42,343 bases of DNA from positions 1 through 42,343 of the forward strand of contig JACCES010000023.1 of NCBI GenBank assembly GCA_013416455.1. The letters are read 5' to 3'. Below, one piece after another: positions 16,549 through 24,964 of the stretch (positions are counted from its first letter, which is position 1; the number at the start of each line of letters is the position of its first letter). The notes under the pieces are model-generated. The model worked only from the letters and a program-made list of their open reading frames with translations. It made no database searches and had not been told where the DNA came from. Both the position numbers and the translations under genes were made by a program. The DNA is from Alcaligenaceae bacterium (lineage in GTDB: Bacteria > Pseudomonadota > Gammaproteobacteria > Burkholderiales > Burkholderiaceae_B).

Positions 16549-17220
16549 ATGACCACCGTCCAGAGCGCCACCGCGGCGGCGGCCCAGAACATCGCCGCCA
16601 CCCAGGATCTGCTTGCCGATACCCAGGAACGTTTCCTGACGCTGCTCATCACGCAGCTGCAGAACCAGGATCCGCTCAATCCCATGGACAACGACCAGAT
16701 CACCTCGCAGGTGGCCCAGTTGTCCACGGTCACGGGCATCAACCAGCTGAACCAGACCCTGCTGGCGCTTTCCGGCCAGCTCGATGTCTCCCAGTCCATG
16801 CAGGCCGCATCCCTGATCGGCAAGGAAATCCTGGTGCCGGGCACCCGGATCGCGGTGGGCACGGGCGAGCAGGGCACGCAAGTCACCCACTTCGGCATGG
16901 AACTCCTTTCCCATGCGGCCGACGTCAAGGTCAATATCATGGACAACGCCGGCAAGGTCGTGCGCACGCTCGAACTCAAAGACTACGCGGCGGGCGTGCA
17001 CTCGATCGAATGGGACGGCACGGATGCCGTCGGCGCAACCGTGCCGGACGGCCGCTACTCGGTGCAGGTCACGGCCTCCGACATTCATGAAGCCCCGGTT
17101 TCGGTGGGCGCGCTGACCTCCGGGCGCGTGTCCAGCGTGGCGTCTTCCACCAACGGCGTCACGCTCGATCTGGGCCTGGCGGGCTCCTTCCTGCTGGCCG
17201 ACGTACGCAAGATCATGTAA
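16549..17220 (+). CDS. flgD: Flagellar hook capping protein FlgD
   Basis: Scaffold that caps the growing hook; 223 residues. The N-terminal export and capping region holds FLTLLITQLQNQDPLNPMDN (about residues 27-46), the family hallmark. The C-terminal half is a FlgD Ig/Tudor-like module with YAAGVHSIEWDGTDAVGA and VPDGRYSVQVTA. CGGAG precedes the ATG at moderate spacing. Confidence 0.96.
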   Translation: MTTVQSATAAAAQNIAATQDLLADTQERFLTLLITQLQNQDPLNPMDNDQITSQVAQLSTVTGINQLNQTLLALSGQLDVSQSMQAASLIGKEILVPGTRIAVGTGEQGTQVTHFGMELLSHAADVKVNIMDNAGKVVRTLELKDYAAGVHSIEWDGTDAVGATVPDGRYSVQVTASDIHEAPVSVGALTSGRVSSVASSTNGVTLDLGLAGSFLLADVRKIM

Positions 17221-17291
17221 TGCATGGCCGCGTCCTCATGGCGTAGTGCGCGGCCTTATGAACAAACATCACACAGATACGAGGTTGAATC

Positions 17292-18524
17292 ATGGGTTTC
17301 GGACAAGGACTCAGCGGTCTCAAGGCGCAGGCTCAGAAGCTTGACGTCATCGGCAACAACATCGCCAACGCCGGCACCGTCGGCTTCAAGGCATCCTCGG
17401 TTTCGTTCGCCGACGTCTATGCCACCTCGCGTGTGGGCCTGGGCACCCAGGTGGCCGCGGTGAACCAGAACTTCGGCGTCGGCGTCATTTCCAGCACTGG
17501 CGGCCAGTTCGATATGGCCATCGATGGCGGTAGCGGCATGTTCCGGGTCATCGATTCCAACGGCAACGTGCTTTACACGCGCAACGGCGAATTCCATGCC
17601 AATAAAGATGGCTTCATCGTCAATGCCCAGGGCTACCAACTGACCGGCTATCCGGCCGGTTCCACCGCGCCGCAACCCATACGCGTGCCCTCCGGCAATA
17701 TCGCGCCGCAGGCGACTACACGCATCACCTCGGAAGTGAACGTCGATGCGAATGTTGCGCCCATCGATGGCACAGCGAATGTCTTCGACCCCCTCGATCC
17801 GGACACCTTCCATCACAAGCTGCCCCTGACCGTCTACGATGCGCTGGGCAACCCGCACCAGGTCGAGCAATATTTCATCAAGCGTCCCGGTGCGGCCGCC
17901 GGTGATGATCCCACCTGGGAAGTTCAGTACGTCACCACGACACGCGATGCGGCGGGAGACCTGCTGACGCTGAATCCCTCGCAGGCCACCATCGAGTTCA
18001 ACAGCCGGGGCGAATTCACCGGCACGGTTCCCTCCCCTGTGGTTCTGGAACTGACACTCACCGACACGGTGGCGCCCACCGAGATGCTGGAAATGCAGCT
18101 CAACTATGCCGGCTCCACGCAGTTCGGCGGGCAGTTCTCCTACGCTTTCAACCAAGACGGCTTCCCCACAGGCGAATATTCCAGCATGTCCGTCGGGCCC
18201 AATGGCCAGATCATCGCCGCCTATACCAATGGCGAAGTACAGCAAATGGGCGACCTTGTCCTGGCCCGCTTCACCAACCTGCAGGGCCTGCAGCCGGTGG
18301 GCGGCAATGCCTGGCGTGAAACCTCGGAATCCGGCCAGCCTATCCTGGGTACGCCGGGCTCCAACGGCATGTCCCTGCTCCGGGGCCAGGCGCTGGAAGA
18401 TTCCAACGTCGACATGGGCACCGAACTGGTGAACATGATCATTACGCAGCGCACGTATCAGGCCAACGCACAGACCATCACCACCCAGAGCGAAGTTCTG
18501 CAGACGCTGCTGAACATCCGGTAG
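17292..18524 (+). CDS. flgE: Flagellar hook protein FlgE
   Basis: Major hook subunit, 410 residues. The N-terminal D0 helix is GFGQGLSGLKAQAQKLDVIG followed by NNIANAGTVGFKAS; central D1/D2 beta domains follow; the C-terminal D0 region has DMGTELVNMIITQRTYQANA. GAGG lies 7 nt before the ATG. The 71-bp gap after flgD holds nothing recognisable. Confidence 0.96.
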   Translation: MGFGQGLSGLKAQAQKLDVIGNNIANAGTVGFKASSVSFADVYATSRVGLGTQVAAVNQNFGVGVISSTGGQFDMAIDGGSGMFRVIDSNGNVLYTRNGEFHANKDGFIVNAQGYQLTGYPAGSTAPQPIRVPSGNIAPQATTRITSEVNVDANVAPIDGTANVFDPLDPDTFHHKLPLTVYDALGNPHQVEQYFIKRPGAAAGDDPTWEVQYVTTTRDAAGDLLTLNPSQATIEFNSRGEFTGTVPSPVVLELTLTDTVAPTEMLEMQLNYAGSTQFGGQFSYAFNQDGFPTGEYSSMSVGPNGQIIAAYTNGEVQQMGDLVLARFTNLQGLQPVGGNAWRETSESGQPILGTPGSNGMSLLRGQALEDSNVDMGTELVNMIITQRTYQANAQTITTQSEVLQTLLNIR

Positions 18525-18532
18525 GCCGCTGA

Positions 18533-19273
18533 ATGGATCGCATCGTCTACACCGCCGCGGGTGGCGCTTCCAGGGTGCTGGAACACCAGGCCATCGTCAG
18601 CAACAACCTGGCGAATGCCACGACCGCTGGCTTCCGCGAGGAACTGGCCGTCTATCGCGCCGTTCCCCTGCAGGGCCACAACAGCCTGCCCACGCGGGTC
18701 AGCACGGCCACGGCCAGCACGGCCAGCAGTTATCAGCAGGGCGGGATGGCCGAAACCGGCCACGCGCTCGACCTTGCCATCCGTGGCGAGGGCTGGTTCG
18801 CGGTCCAGACGCCCGATGGCGAAGCCTATACGCGGGCGGGAGAATTCGGTATCGATGCGGGCAATATGCTGGTCACCCAGTCGGGCCTGCCCGTGCTGTC
18901 GGCCGACAACGCGCCCATCGAGATCCCCGAGCGCGGCACGCTGACTTTTTCGGACGACGGCCAGATCACGGTGCTGGGCGCGGGCGACAACCCCAACGAC
19001 ATTCAGAACATCGGTCAGGTCAAGCTGGTCAACCCGCCGGCCCAGGAATTGGTGCGTGGCGACGACGGCCTGTTCCGCCTGGCTCAGGGCGCCGCCGAGC
19101 CCGATCCCCAGGTGCGTCTGGTGTCCGGCTTCGTCGAGCGCAGCAATGTGAATCCCGCCGAGGCCATGGTGAGCATGATCGCCAACGCCCGGCTTTTTGA
19201 AATGCAGATGCAGGTCATCAAGGAAGCCAATACCAACGCCGAGCGGGCGAATGGCATCCTGTCGGCACAGTAA
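18533..19273 (+). CDS. flgF: Flagellar basal-body rod protein FlgF
   Basis: Distal-side rod subunit, 246 residues. It has DRIVYTAAGGASRVLEHQAI, then NNLANATTAGFREELAVYRA, and SGFVERSNVNPAEAMVSMIA toward the C-terminus. It follows flgE by 8 bp. FlgF differs from the paralogous FlgG by the RIVYTAAGGA start. Confidence 0.96.
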   Translation: MDRIVYTAAGGASRVLEHQAIVSNNLANATTAGFREELAVYRAVPLQGHNSLPTRVSTATASTASSYQQGGMAETGHALDLAIRGEGWFAVQTPDGEAYTRAGEFGIDAGNMLVTQSGLPVLSADNAPIEIPERGTLTFSDDGQITVLGAGDNPNDIQNIGQVKLVNPPAQELVRGDDGLFRLAQGAAEPDPQVRLVSGFVERSNVNPAEAMVSMIANARLFEMQMQVIKEANTNAERANGILSAQ

Positions 19274-19317
19274 ACATACTATGAACGGGCCCCGCGCGGC
19301 CTTATAGGAAACCGGAT

Positions 19318-20103
19318 ATGATTCGCTCCCTCTGGATAGGCAAGACCGGCCTGGAAACCCAGCAGACCAGCCTGGACGTCATTTCAAACAATCTGGCCAA
19401 CGTCAGCACGGCGGGCTTCAAGCGCACGCGCCCGGTCTTCGAAGACCTGATGTACCAGACCATCCGCCAGCCGGGCGCCCAGGTGGGGGCCGCCAATCAG
19501 CTGCCCTCGGGGCTGCAGGTCGGTTCGGGTGTGCGCACCGTCGCCACCGAGCGCATCCATACCCAGGGCAATCTGCAGAACACCGGCAACAGCCTCGATA
19601 TTGCGATTCAGGGCAAGGGCTTTCTGGAAGTGGAACTGCCTGACGGCACCTTCGGCTACACCCGCGACGGCAGCCTGCAGGTGGATCAGGACGGCCAGAT
19701 CGTGACGGCCGGCGGCTACGTGGTGCAGCCGCCCCTCAACGTGCCCGACAATGCCCTGTCCATTTCCATTGCCCGCGACGGCACGGTTTCCGTCACACAG
19801 GCGGGGGCGCCGGGCATCAATGTGGAAATCGGCCAGATCCAGCTTGCGACCTTCATCAACCCCACCGGTCTGCACAGCATGGGTGAAAACCTCTATCTGG
19901 AATCCGATGCCTCCGGTCCGGTCAATTATGCCCAGCCGGGTCTGGACGGCGCGGGCACGGTCCTGCAGGAATACATCGAAACCTCCAACGTCAATGTGGC
20001 CGAGGAACTGGTGAACATGATCACCACCCAGCGCGCCTATGAGATGAACAGCAAGTCCATCGAAACCTCCGATGCCATGCTGAATCGCCTGACTCAGCTC
20101 TGA
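19318..20103 (+). CDS. flgG: Flagellar distal rod protein FlgG
   Basis: Distal rod subunit, 261 residues, the standard length. It begins [20 protein letters not shown], contains [20 protein letters not shown] and [20 protein letters not shown] (the FlgG-specific insert region), and ends with the helix [20 protein letters not shown]. Its stop overlaps the flgH start (TGATG). Confidence 0.97.
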   Translation: MIRSLWIGKTGLETQQTSLDVISNNLANVSTAGFKRTRPVFEDLMYQTIRQPGAQVGAANQLPSGLQVGSGVRTVATERIHTQGNLQNTGNSLDIAIQGKGFLEVELPDGTFGYTRDGSLQVDQDGQIVTAGGYVVQPPLNVPDNALSISIARDGTVSVTQAGAPGINVEIGQIQLATFINPTGLHSMGENLYLESDASGPVNYAQPGLDGAGTVLQEYIETSNVNVAEELVNMITTQRAYEMNSKSIETSDAMLNRLTQL

Positions 20104-20792
20104 TGTTTTCTGTGTTCCGCCGTTTCATCGCTTTATCCGCGGCCGCCATTCTCGGCGGCTGCGCCATGATTCCTCCCGAACCCATCGTGACGGGCCCGCT
20201 GACGGCGGAACCGCCCGCCGCCTACGCCATGCCGACGGCCGAACCCAATGGTTCGATCTACCAGCCGACGGCCTATGGCAACTACCCTTTGTTCGAGGAC
20301 AGGCGCCCACGCAACATCGGCGATATCGTGACCATCGTCATCCAGGAAAGGACCAACGCCCAGAAGAGCGTGGGGACGTCCACTGAAAGAACCAGCGGCG
20401 CCACCCTGGGGTGGGGCGCCGTGCCGTCCATCCTGCCCGGCAATGTCAGCCCCGGCCAGGATTTCAACGTCGCCGGCAGCAACACCATGGAGGGCGAAGG
20501 CTCGACACGGGCCAACAACCTGTTTACCGGCACCCTGACCACCACCGTCGTGGGCGTGCTGCCCAACGGCAATCTGCAGATCGCCGGCGACAAGCAGATC
20601 GCCATCAACCGCGGCAGCGAGCATCTGCGTTTTTCCGGTGTGGTCGATCCGCGTTCCATCACCGGCAACAATACCGTATCGTCCACCCAGGTGGCGGACG
20701 CCAGGATCGAGTTCCGCAGCAAGGGCGTGATGGACGAGGTCCAGACCATGGGCTGGCTGCAGCGCTTCTTCCTCAATATTTCCCCATTTTAG
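20103..20792 (+). CDS. flgH: Flagellar L-ring lipoprotein FlgH
   Basis: Outer-membrane L-ring subunit, 229 residues. A lipoprotein signal peptide ends in the lipobox ILGGC with Cys20 as the lipid site. The family segments [40 protein letters not shown] and the end [14 protein letters not shown] are present. It is coupled to flgG by a one-base stop-start overlap. Confidence 0.97.
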   Translation: MFSVFRRFIALSAAAILGGCAMIPPEPIVTGPLTAEPPAAYAMPTAEPNGSIYQPTAYGNYPLFEDRRPRNIGDIVTIVIQERTNAQKSVGTSTERTSGATLGWGAVPSILPGNVSPGQDFNVAGSNTMEGEGSTRANNLFTGTLTTTVVGVLPNGNLQIAGDKQIAINRGSEHLRFSGVVDPRSITGNNTVSSTQVADARIEFRSKGVMDEVQTMGWLQRFFLNISPF

Positions 20793-20952
20793 GATATGAC
20801 GACCCCCACGCTCTCTACGTTCGCTGCCCCCCGTGGGGGCTTCAGCCTCCTTCGGGCGGCCGTGCGGAGGCTGATATGACGACCCCCACGATCCCTACAT
20901 TCGCTGCCCCCCGCGGGGGCTTCGGCCTCCTTCGGGTGGCCGCGCGGAGGCT
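20793..20952 (+). repeat. 80-bp tandem repeat between flgH and flgI
   Basis: Two adjacent 80-bp copies (20793-20872 and 20873-20952) differ at only 7 positions. Each contains a GC hairpin (GCCCCC-CGT/CGC-GGGGGC), an outer GCCTCC/GGAGGC pair and ends in CGGAGGCTGAT. The GGAGG of the second copy is the ribosome binding site of flgI. Copy 1 also encodes a 27-codon ORF (20796-20879) whose TGA overlaps an ATG at 20876 that is in frame with flgI. The unit resembles GC-rich intergenic repeats I recall from Burkholderiales, so it may be a dispersed element that was duplicated here. It may also affect flgH/flgI mRNA stability. Confidence 0.9.
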
Positions 20953-20956
20953 GATG

Positions 20957-22090
20957 ATGAACACGACTTTCCGGCATCGCTGGCAGGCGGGGTTGCGTGG
21001 ATGCGCGGCCGTCCTGCTGTGCGCGGGCCTGGCGGCGCCGGCAGTGGCCGAGCGCATCAAGGATCTTGCTTCGATACAGGGCGTGCGTTCCAATCCGCTC
21101 ATCGGTTACGGCCTGGTGGTGGGCCTGGATGGCACGGGCGATCAGGTGCGGCAGACGCCTTTCACCCAGCAAAGCCTGACCAATATGCTTTCGCAATTGG
21201 GGGTTACCGTTCCGCAGGGCACCAACATGCAGGTCAAGAACGTGGCGGCGGTCATGGTTACCGCCACGCTTCCCGCTTTTGCCCAGCCGGGCCAGGGCCT
21301 GGACGTCGTCGTGTCGGCCATGGGCAATGCCAAGAGCCTGCGCGGCGGCACGCTGCTCATGACGCCCTTGAAGGGGGCCAACGGCCAGGTGTACGCCATC
21401 GCCCAGGGCAATATCCTGGTCGGCGGGGCGGGCGCCGAGGCCGGGGGGTCCAGCGTGCAGGTCAACCAGCTCAATGGCGGCATCATTTCCAACGGCGCGG
21501 TCGTGGAACGCACCGTACCCACCACCTATGCCCGCGACGGCACCATCCGTCTGGAACTCAACCATACCGATTTCGGCGCCACGCAGAGCGTGGTGGCCGC
21601 GCTCAACCGGCGTTTCGGCCCCGGCACCGCCATGGCCACCGATGGGCGCGTGGTCCAGTTGCGGGCGCCGCTCGACCCGGCCGCTCAATCCGTCTTCCTG
21701 TCGCAGGTCGAGAACGTCGACGTGCGCCTGCCGCCCGCAAGGGCCAAGGTGGTGGTCAATGCCCGCACGGGCACCGTGGTCATGAACCGTACGGTCACGA
21801 TCGATGAAGCGGCCATCGCCTATGGCAATCTGTCGGTGGTGATCAGCCAGGGCATGGACGTCAACCAGCCCAATACGCCCTTCGGCGGCGGCCAGACGGT
21901 GGTCACGCCCACTACCGATATTGAACTCCGCTCCGACCAGGGCTCGTTGCAGCGCATCAACACCAGCGCCAATCTGTCCGATGTGGTCAGGGCGCTGAAC
22001 GCGCTGGGCGCGACGCCTCAAGATCTGCTGGCCATCCTGCAGAACCTCAAGAGCGCCGGCGCCCTGCGCGCCGATCTCGAGATCATCTAG
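20957..22090 (+). CDS. flgI: Flagellar P-ring protein FlgI
   Basis: Periplasmic P-ring subunit, about 377 residues. A Sec signal peptide ends APAVA before [33 protein letters not shown] and the terminal [14 protein letters not shown]-type segment (here [20 protein letters not shown]) are family hallmarks. I chose the ATG at 20957 because GGAGG lies 6 nt upstream; the adjacent ATG at 20954 is possible. A third in-frame ATG at 20876, inside the tandem repeat and with GGAGG 5 nt upstream, would add 27 residues before the signal peptide and is less likely. FlgA assists its assembly. Confidence 0.95.
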   Translation: MNTTFRHRWQAGLRGCAAVLLCAGLAAPAVAERIKDLASIQGVRSNPLIGYGLVVGLDGTGDQVRQTPFTQQSLTNMLSQLGVTVPQGTNMQVKNVAAVMVTATLPAFAQPGQGLDVVVSAMGNAKSLRGGTLLMTPLKGANGQVYAIAQGNILVGGAGAEAGGSSVQVNQLNGGIISNGAVVERTVPTTYARDGTIRLELNHTDFGATQSVVAALNRRFGPGTAMATDGRVVQLRAPLDPAAQSVFLSQVENVDVRLPPARAKVVVNARTGTVVMNRTVTIDEAAIAYGNLSVVISQGMDVNQPNTPFGGGQTVVTPTTDIELRSDQGSLQRINTSANLSDVVRALNALGATPQDLLAILQNLKSAGALRADLEII

Positions 22091-22099
22091 GGTTCGGGC

Positions 22100-23122
22100 A
22101 TGTCTTTCATACAGTCGACGCCACGGCCAGGGTCTTCCGAGCAGCGTGTATCGATCTTCGATTTCGATGCCTTGCAGCGCCTCAAGCGCAGCGTGACGAG
22201 CGTCGGCGGCGGGGGGCAGCCCGATCCGGCCGATCTAAAGAACGGCGTGACCGATGCCGAGCGCGAGGTCGCCCAGCAGTTCGAGGCCTTGTTCATCCAG
22301 CAGGTTCTGAAGCAGGCGCGCCGCTCGCCCATGTCCACCATGCTGCAATCGGACGGCGGCAAATTCGTGCAGAGTCTGGCCGACCAGCAGGCATCGCTCG
22401 AACTGGCGCAGTCGGGCGTGGGCCTGGCACAGAACATTCTGGACATGATACGCAGCCAGCGGGGCAATCCGGATCCGCTGTCGGCCGCGCCGCTGCCGGA
22501 ACAGGTGTCCCGTTCTCGTCTTGCGCACCTGCAGTCTTCAGTGGGGGAAAACCGCCGCCAGGTGGCGGGTTCCATCGATGGCCTGATCGGCATGCTGGGC
22601 CAGGCGCAGCGTGCGTCGGAACGCATCCATTCCGCGATCGATGGGGCGCCCGGCCACATACGCGATTTCGTATCCCGGATGTCCGGGGCGGCCAGGGTGG
22701 CTTCCGAGCAGAGCGGCGTGCACGCCAGGCTCATACTGAGCCAGGCCGCCCTGGAATCGGGCTGGGGCAAGCGCGAGATCCTGCGTGAAGACGGCAGTAC
22801 CAGCTACAACGTTTTCGGCATCAAGGCGGGCGCGGGCTGGAAGGGGGATGTGGTGCACGTCACCACCACCGAATACATGGACGGCGTGCCGCGCAAGGTA
22901 AAAGAGCCTTTCCGCGCCTACGGTTCGTATGAAGAAGCCTTCGCGGATTACGCCAGGCTGGTCGGCACCAGCAAGCGCTACGCCGATGTGGCCGAAGCTC
23001 CCACGGCGGAAGCCGCCGCACGGCGCATGCAGAAGGCCGGCTATGCCACCGACCCCGCCTATGCGGACAAACTGATCGCCATCATGGGCTATTTCGACAC
23101 GGGCCGGAAACTGCGCGCCTGA
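22100..23122 (+). CDS. flgJ: Flagellar rod-cap and peptidoglycan hydrolase FlgJ
   Basis: Bifunctional protein of 340 residues. Residues 45-115 are the rod-binding domain (REVAQQFEALFIQQVLKQAR). Residues 185-338 are a GH73 glucosaminidase domain that opens the cell wall for the rod. The catalytic Glu is Glu219 in ALESGWGK, with YNVFGIKAG and YGSYEEAFADYARL downstream. Both domains are intact. It is the last gene of the flgB-J operon; flgK follows from its own promoter. Confidence 0.96.
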   Translation: MSFIQSTPRPGSSEQRVSIFDFDALQRLKRSVTSVGGGGQPDPADLKNGVTDAEREVAQQFEALFIQQVLKQARRSPMSTMLQSDGGKFVQSLADQQASLELAQSGVGLAQNILDMIRSQRGNPDPLSAAPLPEQVSRSRLAHLQSSVGENRRQVAGSIDGLIGMLGQAQRASERIHSAIDGAPGHIRDFVSRMSGAARVASEQSGVHARLILSQAALESGWGKREILREDGSTSYNVFGIKAGAGWKGDVVHVTTTEYMDGVPRKVKEPFRAYGSYEEAFADYARLVGTSKRYADVAEAPTAEAAARRMQKAGYATDPAYADKLIAIMGYFDTGRKLRA

Positions 23123-23124
23123 GC

Positions 23125-23142
23125 GCGGGGGGTTCACCCCGC
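23125..23142 (+). terminator. Weak hairpin after flgJ
   Basis: GCGGGG-GGTTCA-CCCCGC forms a 6-bp stem directly after the flgJ stop, without a T-run. It may end or attenuate the flgB-J transcript just before the flgK promoter. Confidence 0.3.
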
Positions 23143-23156
23143 CGATGCCCGGGAAC

Positions 23157-23183
23157 TAAAGTCACCGGACGTCATGCCGTAAA
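23157..23183 (+). promoter_or_regulatory. Sigma-28 (FliA) promoter of flgKL
   Basis: TAAA, exactly 15 nt, then GCCGTAAA, about 60 nt before the flgK start. It matches the pattern and spacing found before flgM. It places flgK and flgL in the late class, as usual for hook-filament junction proteins. Confidence 0.75.
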
Positions 23184-23242
23184 CAGACATATGTCATGGT
23201 ATCCGGGCGGCCCGCGCCGCCCGCCACAACAGCGGAACACAC

Positions 23243-24928
23243 ATGAATCTTGCGAAATTGGGCCTCGGCGCACTGAATGCGGCGCAGTACAAGATGAAGA
23301 CGGCGGCGCACAACGTCAACAACGCGGCGGTCGAAGGCTACAACCGCCAGACGGTGCTGACGCAGACCGCAGGCGCCCAGGCCATGGGCGGCGGCTATGT
23401 CGGCCGGGGCGTGGAAGCCGTGACGATCAGCCGTTCCTACGACAACTTCCTGTTCCAGCAACTGGTGGCCGCGCGCGGGCAGAATGCGGCGCTGTCGTCC
23501 TACTCCAATGAAATCCGCCAGGTCGATACGCTGTTCGCCGATCGCACCGTGGGTATTTCCCCCGCTTTGGAAAATTTTTTCAAAAGCGTGAACGCCGTGG
23601 CTTCCGAACCTCTGGACCCGGCCGCCCGCGAGGAAATGCTCGGCCAGGCGAACAATCTGGCCACACAGGTGCGCGAAACCAACGCTTTCCTGCAGAACCA
23701 GCGCGGTAATATCAATACGCAGATCACGACCGTCGTCGATCAGATCAACAGCTACGTACAGCGCATCCACGATGCCAATGTGCAGATCACCAAGGCCAGG
23801 GCCAGCGTCAGCCAGCATGAACCCAACGACCTGCTCGACCAGCGCGATCAGCTGCTGTCCGAATTGAACGAACTGGTGGGTATCACCGTGTTCGAGCAGG
23901 ACGGCAACTTCAATCTGGCGATCGGCAATGGCCAGACCGTGCTGGGCGGCAATACGGTATATCCGCTGCGCGCCCAGCCGTCTTCCGACGACCCGCAGCG
24001 CATGGTGGTGGCCTTCACCGCCCGCGACGGCTCAGGCGCCATCGTCGGTGTCGAGCTCAACGAAACCTATATTCGCGGCGGCAAGCTGGGCGGCCTGCTC
24101 CAATACCGCCAGGAAGTGCTGGACGGCCTGCAGAACGATCTGGGCCGGCTGGCGGTGGGCCTGGCGGCCGCTTTCAATGACGTGCACGCCGAAGGCTACG
24201 ACCTGCATGGCGCTTCCGGCGACACTTTCTTTTCGGTGGGCGGCCCCAATGTCGTTCCATCGGTGGGCGATCCCGCGCATGCCGGCAATGTCAGTGTCGA
24301 GATCACAACCGCCAGCAGCCTTACGACCGCCGACTACCGCGTCACGGTGAACGACGATGGCGAATACGTGGTCACCAACCTGACTACCAAGCAGAGCTTT
24401 ACCCATGCGGCGGGTAGTGAGGTTGAAATCGAAGGCGTCACGTTCACGTTCGCGGCGGGCAGTCCGGCCCAAGGCGATCACTGGCTGGTGCAGCCCACGC
24501 GCAATGCCGCGGCGCTTCTGCGGGTCGAAGTCACCGATCCCTCCCGGATCGCGGCGGCGGGCGAGAGCGAAACCGTACCCGGCACTTCCAAGGGCGAATC
24601 CAATGGCGATGTCGCGCTGAAGCTGGCGGCATTGCAGTATGAAAAGACCCTGGGCGGTTCGTCCACGAGCAGCGGCACCATGAGCCTGACCGAAGCGTTT
24701 TCGCAGATCGTCAACCGTGTGGGCGTCGCCAGTCAGCAGAACGCCACCGCCAGCAAGGCGCAGCAATCCCTCGTCGAGCAGACCTACGCCGCCCAGCAGC
24801 AGCTTTCCGGCGTCAACCTGAACGAGGAATACGTCAATCTGGAACAGTACCTGGAACAGTTCCGCGCCGCGTCGCGGATGATCGAGGTCAGCAACAATAT
24901 GTTCGACACCCTGCTCAACCTGCGTTGA
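23243..24928 (+). CDS. flgK: Flagellar hook-associated protein 1, FlgK
   Basis: First hook-filament junction protein, 561 residues. N-terminal LGLGALNAAQYKMKTAAHNV followed by NNAAVEGYNRQTV, then PALENFFKSVNAVASEPLDP and NDLLDQRDQLLSELNELVGI (conserved D1 region). The C-terminal segment VNLNEEYVNLEQYLEQFRAA followed by SRMIEVSNNMFDTLLNLR is diagnostic. It is exported with the help of FlgN. It is expressed from the promoter at 23157-23183 and followed by flgL after 36 bp. Confidence 0.96.
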   Translation: MNLAKLGLGALNAAQYKMKTAAHNVNNAAVEGYNRQTVLTQTAGAQAMGGGYVGRGVEAVTISRSYDNFLFQQLVAARGQNAALSSYSNEIRQVDTLFADRTVGISPALENFFKSVNAVASEPLDPAAREEMLGQANNLATQVRETNAFLQNQRGNINTQITTVVDQINSYVQRIHDANVQITKARASVSQHEPNDLLDQRDQLLSELNELVGITVFEQDGNFNLAIGNGQTVLGGNTVYPLRAQPSSDDPQRMVVAFTARDGSGAIVGVELNETYIRGGKLGGLLQYRQEVLDGLQNDLGRLAVGLAAAFNDVHAEGYDLHGASGDTFFSVGGPNVVPSVGDPAHAGNVSVEITTASSLTTADYRVTVNDDGEYVVTNLTTKQSFTHAAGSEVEIEGVTFTFAAGSPAQGDHWLVQPTRNAAALLRVEVTDPSRIAAAGESETVPGTSKGESNGDVALKLAALQYEKTLGGSSTSSGTMSLTEAFSQIVNRVGVASQQNATASKAQQSLVEQTYAAQQQLSGVNLNEEYVNLEQYLEQFRAASRMIEVSNNMFDTLLNLR

Positions 24929-24964
24929 GCTCGGTAGTCCGGAAAGTCATCCAGGAATAGCGCC

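Noticed and set aside
20793-20952. CRISPR-like direct repeats
   Set aside because: Two adjacent 80-bp copies without spacers and no cas genes: a tandem duplication, not an array.
20411-20953. Upstream extension of the flgI frame into flgH (559-codon open frame)
   Set aside because: It overlaps flgH in another frame and precedes the flgI signal peptide with unrelated Arg/Gln-rich sequence.
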